Assembly: GCA_030789695.1 (NCBI GenBank)
Contig: CM061139.1
Coordinates: 10,121,878 to 10,185,877, forward strand
Source of the DNA: Scilla litardierei
Taxonomy: Eukaryota; Streptophyta; Magnoliopsida; Asparagales; Asparagaceae
DNA length: 64,000 nt
Direction: 5' to 3'
Below are positions 34,368-46,000 of the stretch, one piece after another. The notes beneath the pieces were generated by a model. The model was not told the origin of the DNA. It saw only the letters and a list, made by a program, of their open reading frames with translations, and made no database searches. The position numbers were made by a program, and so were the translations under genes. Numbering within the stretch: the first letter of the stretch is position 1; each line of letters opens with the position of its first letter.

Positions 34368-34733
34368 GAATGTATGTTAAATCCCGAGCCAGAGTATCAG
34401 GAGTACTAGTTGAGATTGCTGAACCAGTGGACCAAGAGTTGTTGAACCTATGAACCATCGATGTATTCTTTTACATTTGTTGTATGGGCCTTAGTCCAAC
34501 TCTTGTTTTTCTTCATTGTTGTACTTCTGTTTGAGACGATTTGAGATTGTAATATTACTTTTGTTTATTTATGTTGTTTCTGAGTATGCATGCAAGGACC
34601 TGCAAATTTTCACACAGACGCTTGTTGTGTTAAGTCAAGGAGGAAAGAAAAGCAAAAGTACCTCCTCCTTACTTGCACATGCGGACCCGCTCATGTCCTC
34701 ACTCCCAAGCTTAATGGGAAGCGGGGCGTGACA
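34368..34733 (+). repeat. LARD-1 left LTR, last part
   Basis: Continues the LARD-1 LTR after LARD-2. The first 170 bp match 52016-52192. It ends GGGGCGTGACA, parallel to the LARD-2 end GGGGCGTAACA. Confidence 0.85.
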
Positions 34734-37447
34734 GGTTTTAGTGGTGACCCCATGGAGGTCAATGCTCTTGCAAAATACCTTAGAACAACATAGATAGTAT
34801 TACAATCTTGATCCTCAAGAACACCTTTCTTCAATTTCCTACCACAAGCTAATTCATTAGGAAATCCTAGTCCTAAGGTTCCTAATCCTTAATTAACCAA
34901 ATAATGTATACCCTTGATTTTTAATCTTCCTTAACATTACATTCTACGTTAATGACCATAGAAATCCATCGTAGCACATTCACAAGGTCATTCCCTAGTC
35001 GTGTTTACATTTGATCATCATATTTTATTACTTGCTCTCGATTCACGTGATCCCCTCAAGACAGCCATCATTATCCTTCTGAATCCTCCACATTACGTAT
35101 TCTGATACTTATATGATTCGTGCTAGTCGTGCTTGCGCAAATGCTTTAAGAACAACAATAATGACATTACTATCCTGATTCTACTTCCGATATCCCTTTC
35201 ATTGTATTTCTCGCCCAGTTTAATTTCTTTGAAAATATGTAGTATATACCTAGATCTCATACTCTTCAACTGACCTAAATTTCATTTTTTGATTTTGAAA
35301 CCTTCTTCGCTGTAATCTTTAGTTACTATCTTATAATAATTTTCAAACCTATATCATCCATACTCACATATTTATATTGCTTTTTTCATATGGGGATCCT
35401 CATCCTCAAACCCTACTTCTATTTCACTAATTCAATATAGCATTTTCTTTTCTTATTGTACTACTAACGTATTTCGAAACAACCGATCATATACAAATTT
35501 AAATACTTTTTATGCTAAATAGAACTTCAACTACTTTAGTGTATCAGTTCTGCATTCATCGTATTTATACTTTAAGAATTTTTGTATAAATCTATCTCCA
35601 TTTACAAAACACTTACTACATCTCTACACTCATGACTCTTTCGTCTATTGCTTATCTCCTGTTTTAACTTATACCATCTACTCACGCTTCTTATATACAT
35701 TATAAGGATATTATTATATTTTACACATACCTTCCATTCTTCTACCTCATCATTCATAACTATTTTTATGCCACCTAACCAAGCTAACTCCCTATCCTCG
35801 CCTCACCTGAAACTATTCATCGCAACCTTGATTCGTTACACCATTCAACTCTGAATCCTACACTATTTCTTAGTTATCACATTAGTGTGTGTCATTACTT
35901 ATTGCAACTTTAGCGAGATCAGTTTTAAATTTGCGTTATAATCATTTTAAATGTTTTCTTCTATATTTAGTCCATCATCAGCGGTGTTAATTTTTGCTAT
36001 TCATTATATTGTTAGAATATAAGATATGATTATTATTATTAGGAGATTATATTTACGGATAAGTGTAGTTGAGATAATGTAAGGTGTAGATGTAACTAGT
36101 TGATTATGAACACAAAGAACGTAGATTAATCCATTTACAAGGTGATAAATAGAATGATGTGTTCAAGATTTATATTTTATATTTGGATAATACCCATGCA
36201 TAACGGCTTCAACAGAATTTCATTTTATGAGTGGTGCACAGGAAGACGAGTATATTACGGATTTGAGACTCAGATTAGTAACAGCTAAGAGTAGCTATGA
36301 AAGTATAATATGATTTATGGTGACGATGATAATGAGTAGAGTATTTAAGGTAATAAGACCTCATCATACAAATAGGGTGATGAAGACACCAGGGATGATA
36401 CGATATGTTGATACGAATGGATAGTTGTATAAATTGATCTAAAATTTCTTAGGATAAGATACAATAGGACATGATGAGATGTGATTTAGTAGTTGTTAAT
36501 TATGTTGAATAAATTCATAAGTTGTCACGAATGAAGAATGAGTTGGGGGGCGAGACAATTGTTGATTGTAAATGGGATGTATACTAGGCGTATTGGCACT
36601 TGTTGTCATATATTTGTAATTGGTGGAGCATCGTTGTATCGATTGCTTAATATAACAAATAGATCGGAGTTGGATGATGTAACAATTATAGTGCTACAAG
36701 TTAGGTTATACAATGAACAAGGGACATCATATTATGGATAAGGTAACCCATGAGAATGTATATATAGTTTTTGGAGAACTTAGTTATAGAGGAGTTTGTA
36801 CCTTAAATATTTCCCAGGAAAATGGTACCGCTCTAAAAACAAATGATTAGCAAAGAAGTGAGGAAATTTGCAAAAGGTATTGATTGGGGATATTTAGTAT
36901 TTTTTCTTTCAAAGGTTGCTTGGTATGAAGTATTGATTGTTTAAAGCAAGAATTGTGAGTGAAAAATCAAAGGAAATGTTGGATCTATAGTTAATTTTTA
37001 GGATATGCTTATAGTTGTAGCATCATTCAGTAGCGAGAAGAGAAGTGATAATTTATTTTAGGAACACTTGATTGAGATTATGGGTTTAGCAACCAGTGTG
37101 TTAGAATATTGGCGTTGCAGTTATGAGTATATATATATACGTTATTATTATTCACTCACCCTAGTCCCTGCACATCGCGGGGTAGTCGTCACCAACTATT
37201 TTTGCTTGCCATTGATGGTTAAGGCCATCGATGATGCATAGTCATCAAAAAAACCCCCTTTTCGAATTTAATCTTAATCTCGTCACTTGCATCACTTCCT
37301 ACTTGTCTCATTTCTTCATCTAAAGTATTTCTGATCATAGTTTATCTTATAGGAATTCATGGGATGCATTAGCATTATCGGCTTCTGGTTAACGAACTCA
37401 AATCATAAGAAATTCCAAGGACGGAATTTTTCTTAAGGTGGGTAGAA
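34734..37447 (+). other. LARD-1 internal non-coding region
   Basis: No credible ORF. It starts AGGTTTTAGTGGTG like LARD-2. It is C-rich up to about 35870 and G-rich after, with the same conserved block at the switch. It ends in GGACGGAATTTTTC, then TTAAGGTGGGTAGAA before the right LTR. It is AT-rich and clearly more decayed than LARD-2. Confidence 0.75.
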
Positions 37448-37449
37448 TG

Positions 37450-39129
37450 TGATGGGAATTGAATTCCACCCCAAGTGATTTTGATGATGAGCACACCAAA
37501 TGAAGCTTAGTGTACTAACTACACTACAATTAAGTGTACAGAATATGCGAAGCTTTACTCATACTCAAAGAAGCGCAAATCTACGCTCAAAGACAAGGAC
37601 GAACGTGGCTAAGATCAAATGATGAAGCTCAAAGCTCAAATAGAATAAGAAGCTCAAGTGAAGCTCACATCTACTTCATCAAACTGATCAAGCTTCCGAA
37701 GACGTGCCCTAGTCTATAGTGAGTGTGTTGTGTCTTTTTAGGGTATTGTTAAAGCCAAATCATATAGACAAACACACACACACACACGATTTGAAAATGT
37801 TTTTGAATATCTTTTAAATCATCTTCAAAAATTTTTTTGAGAGCTTTCTCTAGTCGTCTTATAAATTCTGTAGTGAAACTCCACACACCCTGGAGTTAGC
37901 TACTTGTCTGACTAGTTGTGTCGCAGGAAAAACTCCTCTGGGAGTCGACTACCAAAGGTAGGGAGTCGACTACCAGCTGAGAATCAAGATTTCCTGAAAC
38001 ACACTGGGAGTCGACTACCACTCCTAGGGAGTCGACTACCAGCTGTCAAAGTTTGACGTTTTTGACTTGAATTTTGAAATATCGTTGAGCGATTTTCTCC
38101 ATGATTTTTGGGTCAAAAGTCAAAGTATTTTGAATTTCGAATTCTCAGATTTTTCCTATAAATAGAGGACCATTTTCTTTGAGAAAAAATACAACAACTA
38201 TTGAATTCAAATTCTCTCGTGTAAACGCTCTAAAATTCTAAGCTCTCATTCTTTCTTTAGCCAATTCTATTTTATTTGTGATCTTGCAAATTCTATTATT
38301 ATTTTTAAAGATCATACTCTCGTTTTATTGGCTAACTGTTTTTCAAATCTGTATTACTTTTCTCTTGATTTTTTGTTTAAAGGATTTTTGAAAAACATTA
38401 GATCTAGATCACAAAGAATTCATTCGTATCTTTGTGTGATCTAGAATCTCATTCTATCAAGCCACTACACGCAATTTTGTCTATCATTGTTTGGCTATGG
38501 AATCTGAGTGTAAAACCAATCTCCACCAATTTATTATGGTGAATTGGATATCTATTTTATTGTGTTGTTGTTGGAACACTAGACAAGTCTAAGTGTTGCC
38601 AGTTGGAAATCCTGGTCAAGACTAGGTCGTTGGAAATCCTAACGAGTGGAGTTAGGTACTTGTATTTGCCAAGGCAGATAGTGGAAAATCTCGTACTGGA
38701 TTGGTTGGGGACTGGACGTACCCAAGAGTTGTGGGGAACCAGGATAAAAATCCTTGTGTCTATGATTGTTTATCTGTGTTTGTTTATCTTTGCTCTTACT
38801 TTATTATTTGCTAATGGTTATTTATCTATTGCAAAGATCAACTTACTTTTATCCGCTGTGAATATAATATTTGTATTACTTACAATCTTATCTGTGCTTA
38901 TAAATACTCTGGGAGTCGACTATTGTTCATAGGGAGTCGACTACCTGCTGTGAAATTACTCTGTGAATTTTAAGATTATTTTGTTGATTAAGAACCAAGC
39001 GTAGATCGCTCTACTTGGTTTCTTAGGCAACATTAGAAGGACGTTTATTAACAATCGAAAAAGTTTACTATTTGCACAACACTATTCAACCCCCCTTCTA
39101 GTGTTGTTTGCCATCCACAGGATCAAACA
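37450..39129 (+). mobile_element. Solo LTR of a Ty1/copia element
   Basis: 1680 bp, begins TGATGGGAATTG and ends GGATCAAACA, with perfect 5-bp duplications GAATG at 37445-37449 and 39130-39134. No internal sequence remains, the usual result of recombination between two LTRs. TATA box TATAAATAG at 38157-38165. The end region CAACCCCCCTTCTAGTG is typical of plant copia LTRs. It inserted two bases inside the start of the LARD-1 right LTR. Confidence 0.9.
37943..38942 (+). promoter_or_regulatory. Paired AGTCGACT palindromes in the solo LTR
   Basis: Three pairs of GGGAGTCGACT: palindromes at 37943/37964, 38009/38030 and 38914/38935, each pair exactly 21 bp apart although the spacer bases differ. 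Two pairs lie upstream of the TATA box and one near the 3' end. Confidence 0.75.
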
Positions 39130-41021
39130 GAATGTAATGGCATGTATTTAATAATACGTATTTTGCACGTTTTCCATCTTTTGCCTTGTGGACTTCCGTA
39201 CCTTGTACGTATTCGTATTGCGTACGTAGCTTAATTGGCCTTATATACTTGTATATGTAATTTAATTAGCTATGATATTAGTATATGATTCATTAAATAA
39301 TTATTTTAAATCTAAATTCAAATTCGAACTTACTTCCAAATTGGATATGAGACTTTTACTCAATTTAAATCCTCTCCCTAATTGCAATTTAACTCCTTGT
39401 CCTTTCCATTCACTCCTAAGTTTAAATCTTTCTTAATTAGTCAAAATCATTCTCATTTAATCAAAAAAATCTTTCCTCTTATACTCTAAAAACCCTAACC
39501 CTATTGCAAACCCAGCCGCCACCTTTTCTTTCATTTCATTGTGTGCAAACAAAATAACACCCTAGAGCCCTAAAAATATTAAACCCCAACTATAGCCCTA
39601 AGCTATCACTCACGCACCCCCAGCCCTCACAAAAATAAAACCTTGTACTTAAACCCAAGGAGAAGTCTGGGCTCTCACGTGCACAACCCGAACCCCAGCT
39701 CTACAAACTTTCGAACCCAGGCTCATATTCTCATGAAACCAACCATTCACATATTAAAACACATACTAAAATAAAACCCATTCCCAGGCCTCACTTGCTG
39801 TCATGTAACCTAACCCCTACAAATCTTATAATAGTGGACCTTACCCTCTCCTATCCCCTACAGAAGCCGGCACCCTACTATTTTAAACTCAAACCTAGCC
39901 CCATCTTTTCTACATGCCGCACCCTCCTATATCAAACCCTAGATCTTCTCCCTTACAACAAAACACCAAACCCCCGTCGCAAGCCACCTCCACAGCCATC
40001 TAGAAACCCCAGGGCACCCAGTCTCCCTCCAACTTCATCCTCCACGCGCTGCCAACCACAACCCCACCTCCGGCCATCACCCCTCCGCGTGCAACCTCCC
40101 ATCTCTCCCTCTCATCTCAGCCACCCCCTACAACCCTAAGCACGTGTGCATCTTCTCCAGGACGTTTGCCACTTCCGAGCAACCCAGTGCTCCTCCCTTC
40201 CTCCTCCTCCTCATGCGCAAGCCATAGCCCATACAACCCATCCTCTCACTTCCCAGACCCACGCACAGCCTCTTCAACCACCAGCACCTCATCCCTCGGC
40301 CCACCAGGTCACCGACCAGCCTCCTTACGAAGCCCGACAACCCCACACTCCGGCCACCCTGCAGACCACCAGTTCACCTTGTCCGCGCCCTGCTCTCCTA
40401 AGATCAAAGGACCTCTAGGCCGCGCAAACCCATCCTCTCACTTCTCCACACGTGCCATCTTTTAGATTCACCGCCAACTCCTCTCCAAGGCCCCGACAGC
40501 CGCCTGCAACCCTCCCGGCGACCCACAGTCGCCGATGTCCACCCCATTACCGTCATCTTCGCTGTTTTGGGGTCGTACTCGTCGCCGCTACCCATCGCTG
40601 CGTCCTGATCGTTCTCTGCATCATCGGTTAGTAGATCTATCCCTTACTAAGCTTTAACCCACACTATAGGATAGGAAAACCTAAAAAAATCAGATTATTA
40701 GATGTTGTAGGGATTATTTTAATGTTGTTATGTTGGAAACAACCTAATTCTGTTATATGTTTAATCAAACCAGAGAACCGATCACACTGTAGCGTAGTGC
40801 TCATCGAGACGAACCCAACGACACCAAGTTCATCAAAAACAGGCAAGTGTACAATTTGTTATGAATTTTTGAAGCTCAAAGTTAAAAACGTCTTTTTCAC
40901 TTAAAGCTGAATAACGTGAAATTTACCCATGAAATGATGCGCATGAAAAATACAATGATATTCTAGGCTAAAAATGTGACGCATCGATATATAACTCCGC
41001 ATGTTTATGTTTTAAGATTGG
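39130..41021 (+). repeat. LARD-1 right LTR, first part
   Basis: Starts, together with 37448-37449, as TGTAATGGCATG. From 39440 it matches 23411 onwards. It contains telo-box-like AAACCCTA motifs and the C-rich leader-like segment. No gene. It is interrupted at 41022 by Ath-3 after the target site ATTGG (41017-41021). Confidence 0.85.
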
Positions 41022-42861
41022 TGATTCGGGTTGAATATTGCGTATTTAACCCCCTAATTAGTCCTATGATGTGCCTATATAATACTTAATTGCTCTCTAA
41101 TATGTGCGTATTTTTCTCATCATCATTTATTAGAGAAATTACACTATTTGTGCACAAAACGTGAATTTGATTGTGTATTTCTGCAATTTTATATTTTTCT
41201 TAGCATCGTCTCGATCTCACGATTCCAACGACTATTTATTTGTATTTTTCTGAGACTGTGCTAATTACTATGAATTTTTGAATGCAGAATACTAATTAAA
41301 TGGAGAAATACGCAAGAAATACGGTTATACGCGGGGAAATACGTTTCCGTATGCACTGCGCATGCATCTTGGCGGACATCTGGCGGCGCCGTTGGATCAC
41401 AATCCAACGGCCAGGAACGAAGCGGAAGCGCGCCTCGGAGCAATCATCTGCGTGCTACGTGGCACGATCCCATGAGGCTGCCGCGCGAACGGACGGTTGC
41501 GATGGCTTTCAATTCGAAATCCTATTCGAATCGCTGGGGGCGACGTGGGTCAGCTACGGTCGTTGATCTCTCATCGTGCGGATGATCTTCAACCCAATGC
41601 GGACGAAGCGGCTGCGACATTAGCGGGCGACGTGGCCAAGCGACGACCGATCGATCTCGATCTAACGGCCGGGTGATTGAGAACAGCGAAGCAGAGCGGA
41701 CGAGAAATAGCGGCGATGTGGCACCTTGGGGACCGCACGATTCCAATCGAACGGCTGTGATTATCTCCGATCCGAATTCGAAGTCGGTAGCGGATCGGGC
41801 CCGCACGAACTCTAAAGACCACGTGGCGGCTCCTGGGCGCATCCCGCATCGATCGAGCGGTCCAGATTGCTCAGCGATCGTGGGTACGGATTTAACATGA
41901 TATGGGTGCGGGTTTAGACCCGTTAAGCTCTCTAAACCCGCAATGCTAATATATAAGCGTATTTTAGGGTTTTTGGGGGTATTCTGGCGTATTTTGGGAC
42001 TTTTGGAGCGGCTACTGTGCGTATTTCTCCAGGAGAAAATTCTGAAAATTTCCAGAGACTGTTCTTCCTATTCTCAGAGAGTTTTGGGTTCTAAGGAGCA
42101 GATTTCGTGATAATTTCTTGAACTTATACCCCGTATTTGGTGTATTTCGTTGTATTTTGCTACTTAAACGATGTATTTTGCTATCAAATCTGATTTTTAT
42201 TGCACTCTGCGTGGCTAATCTCTTTGTGCTAGGGTTGTGATGTAGTTAGGAGTATGTAGTTGCTAAATCTCACGTCTTTAGCCCGATTATCATGTCAAAA
42301 TTGCTAGTAATGTTGATTTCTACAACGTATTTGATGGGTATTTGCTTATTGTCGGTATTGTTGATGTGCCCTACGGCTAGGCCCTGATAAGGCTAGCTAA
42401 TTTGTGTTCTCTAATCTGAACTTATCGCTGCGATTATTGTTTAATGAGATCAACATTGCTAGTAATACGTTTAAGGCTATTTTGACTAGTTTTCATCGAT
42501 TTATCTTCCGACGCCTTCACGCCTTGACCGGGTGAAGCGTTGTGTGACATTGAAAGACGTGAAATTTCAGCGACTATAAACTCCTAATGAACTCACAACC
42601 GTAGCATACTTTTCTCATCGAATACCAAACTTTCGTGATACCGTAATACTTGTAGGAACCACTTTCTTTGCTACAAATCCTTACACTATTCTTCACCTTC
42701 ACAAAGGTGGTTGTTTTCTTAACCGTATATTTTATTTGATTAGTTGGATTTGTGTTATCTCAGGTCGACTTGTCCCGAGGATTCGACTCTGGACTCTCCA
42801 GATACTACTTGCACGATCTCCTGCGCTTGGGAGTAAAGCTCACATTATTTTGAGAGAGGCA
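41022..42861 (+). repeat. Ath-3 5' LTR (1840 bp)
   Basis: Begins TGATTCGGG and ends GAGAGGCA. It has several copies of GCGTATTT. It carries 102 bp (42529-42630) that the 3' LTR lacks. Confidence 0.95.
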
Positions 42862-42867
42862 AGTTTT

Positions 42868-42885
42868 TGGCGCCGTTGCCGGGGA
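42868..42885 (+). other. Primer binding site of Ath-3, tRNA-Asp type
   Basis: Same TGGCGCCGTTGCC start as in Ath-1, six bases after the LTR. Confidence 0.9.
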
Positions 42886-42977
42886 CAACGGTATCTTTGA
42901 TCCACATTTTCAGCTTTTCAGAGGAGTACTCGGTGAGATCCTTCCACTTTATAGCTTAGTTTTATTATTGAAAACAA

Positions 42978-43001
42978 ATATATATATATATATATATATA
43001 T
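42978..43001. repeat. (AT)12 microsatellite in the Ath-3 leader
   Basis: 24 bp of perfect AT repeat just upstream of the gag start. Confidence 0.95.
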
Positions 43002-43015
43002 CTCTTTGCTAGTTT

Positions 43016-46000
43016 ATGTGGCATAGGACCTCCGCTTCACACAGATTGATAAGAATTGAAAACATGGCTAATAATAACGAACAACCTCTTGTACACCCAC
43101 AAGAACTACCATTGAGTGCTACTTATATGCCCACTAGAGTTGCTTCTGAGTCATGCATTGTTTTGCCTGAGGGTGCTCATTCTTTTTCGCTTAAAGCTGG
43201 GGTGATCCAGATCCTTCCCTCTTACCATGGAGAGGATAGGGAAAACCCTTACTTGCATATTAAAACGTTTGAAGAAGCATGCTCTACACAGTTGGATGGA
43301 AAAGTTAGTAATGATGTTGTTTATCTTAAACTTTTTCCATTCTCATTGAAAGACAAGGCAAAGAATTGGTTCAATGCATTGCCTCCTAGATCTATTACTT
43401 CTTGGCTAACCATGCAAACTGAATTTCTGAAAAAATTATTTTCTTTGGCCAGGACTCAAGCTTTAAAGAGGCATATCATGTCTTTTTCGCAGAAGGAAAC
43501 TGAAGCATACGATCAAACTTTGGAAAGATTTAAGGAGCTTCTGTTGGCGTGCCCACATCACGGTTTTGACAAGGGACGCACCATTGGATTCTTTTACGAT
43601 GGATTGCAGCCGAATACGAAGCAATATGTAGAGATGATGTGCAATGGAGCTTTCTTTGAGAAGACCCCGACGGAGGCTTGGGCATATTTGGAGAACATCG
43701 CAGAGAATGCAAGAAGATGGGAGCCACCTTCAGAATTTGACAGGTCCATGTCTACACATCAAACAAAAGGTGGCTTGCAGGCTTTGAAGCCTGAAGATGC
43801 ATTGATGGCACAAGTGGAGGCATTGATGACGCAAAAGCTACAAAATATTGATCTCAGAGCAGCAAAGGCAGTCACATCAGAGCCATACTGCGTCATATGC
43901 GAGAAGCCAGTTCATAATACTACCGTCTGCCCACTGATCCCAGCAATTAAAGAATTGGGCAGAAATCCAGAATCAGAGGTGAATTGGGTGGCAAATCAAG
44001 GTTACAACTCCAATTGGAAGAACCCATCAAACCAAGGAGGTGCTTCATATCAGCAGAAGCAGCAGACATCCACTCCCTATTACCATCCCAACCACTCCAA
44101 TTATCAAGGAAAAAGGGAGCAGAACAATGAAATTCAGAGTCTCACTGCTGCAGTTCAACAGATGGCTCAGATGCAACAACAGCTCACTGAGAATTTTTCG
44201 AGATTTATAGCGTCACAAGACAAAGGTAAATTACCTGCTCAGCCTATTGCAAATCCTAATACGAATCCCTCTTCTTCTTTTTCAGGAAACAACGTCAAAC
44301 CATGTCAGGCGGTGACTACATTGCGTAGCGGACGTGAAATTGAAAAACCAAAAATGCCTAGACATGAACAACCAGCTGAGGAGAAAGAGGAGGCACAAGC
44401 ACCTGAAAGTTTGCAGGTTGAGGAAGAGGTAGTAGAAAGAGAGCCAGAACCATATGTACCTCCAGCTCCATTCCCACACAGACTTGCTCCACCATCAAAA
44501 GACAGGTATCAGGCAGAGATAAGAGATATCTTCAAGCAGGTAAAAATTAATATCCCATTACTTGATGCAATCAACCAAGTGCCTGCATACGCTAAATTTC
44601 TGAAGGAGCTATGCACTGTAAAGCGGAGCCTAAATGTGAAAAAGAAAGCATTTTTAACACAACAGGTAAGTGCAATGGTACAACATGACACTCCTCCTAA
44701 ATATAAGGATCCAGGTTCTCCTACTATCCCATGCATTATAGGAACTAAGAAATTTGGAGATGCTTTACTTGATTTGGGATCTAGTGTTAATATCTTACCT
44801 TACTCTGTTTAATATCTTACCTTACTCTGTTTATGTGCAGCTTGGATTGGGGGAGCTGAAGACGACACCTGTGGTTTTACAGTTAGCAGACAGGTCGGTA
44901 AAAATCCCACGAGGATGCGTGGAGGATGTGTTGGTCCAGGTTGACAAATTCTATTATCACGTGGACTTTATCATCCTTGATATTCATGGGCCACAATCAG
45001 GTAATTGCACTCCGATTATATTAGGACGTCCATTCCTAGCAACTTGCAATGCTATGATAAATTATAGGGATGGACAATTGAAGATAAGCTTTGGTAACAT
45101 GAAACTTGAGCTGAACATTTTTAAATCATGTAAGTTACCTGCGAATGTTGATGACGTGAAAGAGGTATGCTTTATTGAGAGCTTAATCGAAGACTATTTT
45201 GATGCTAAGTATGAATGTTCGTCCAATTGTATTGATTATAATTTCGACGATATTGATGAATCTTATTTTGTGCAGGGCAAAAATGACAGATCAAGGGATG
45301 CATGGGTGCCAAAGTTCGAGACATTGCCAGTGGAATTGCCACCACAACAACCTTCAGAGATTGAGCACCCAAAATTGGAATTGAAGCCTCTGCCAGACTA
45401 TTTGAAATACGCTTTCCTTGGAAAGGAGGAGACCTTCCCTGCGGTAATATCCTCTAAACTCACACCTGAACAAGAAAGTGCTTTGCTTGATGTGCTTAGG
45501 GAACACAAAGGGGCCATTGGATGGTCTATTGCGGACATTACAGGTATAAACCCCTTAATTTGCACTCATCATATTTATCTTGAGGATGATGCCAAACCAA
45601 CATGTGAGATGCAACGCCGATTAAATCCTACTTTGAAAGAAGTTGTTAAGGGGGAGATTCTTAAGTTACTTGCTGCAGGTATAATATATCCTATTTCAGA
45701 CAGCAGATGGGTTAGCCCCATACAGGTGGTTCTGAAGAAATCAGGCCTCACGGTGGTAAGAAATGAGAGTAATGAACTTATACCTTTACGGACCACCACA
45801 GGTTGGAGGATGTGTGTTGATTACAGGAAGTTAAATGCTAAAACACGAAAAGATCACTTTCCATTACCTTTCATTGATCAAATCTTGGAAAGAGTAGCAG
45901 GTAACGAATTTTATTGTTTTCTAGATGGTTATTCTGGCTATTATCAGATAGAGATTGCTCCAGAGGATCAAGAGAAGACTACCTTCACTTGCCCCTTTGG

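Noticed and set aside
39795..40465. Proline/serine-rich frames in the LARD-1 LTR and their counterparts near 24000 and 26600
   Set aside because: They follow from the C-rich leader-like sequence; frames are not kept between the two LARD-1 LTRs and no domain is visible.
41300..41900. Short frames on both strands of the Ath-3 LTR, repeated near 49843-50448
   Set aside because: They lie in a non-coding LTR; similarity between the two copies is only LTR duplication.
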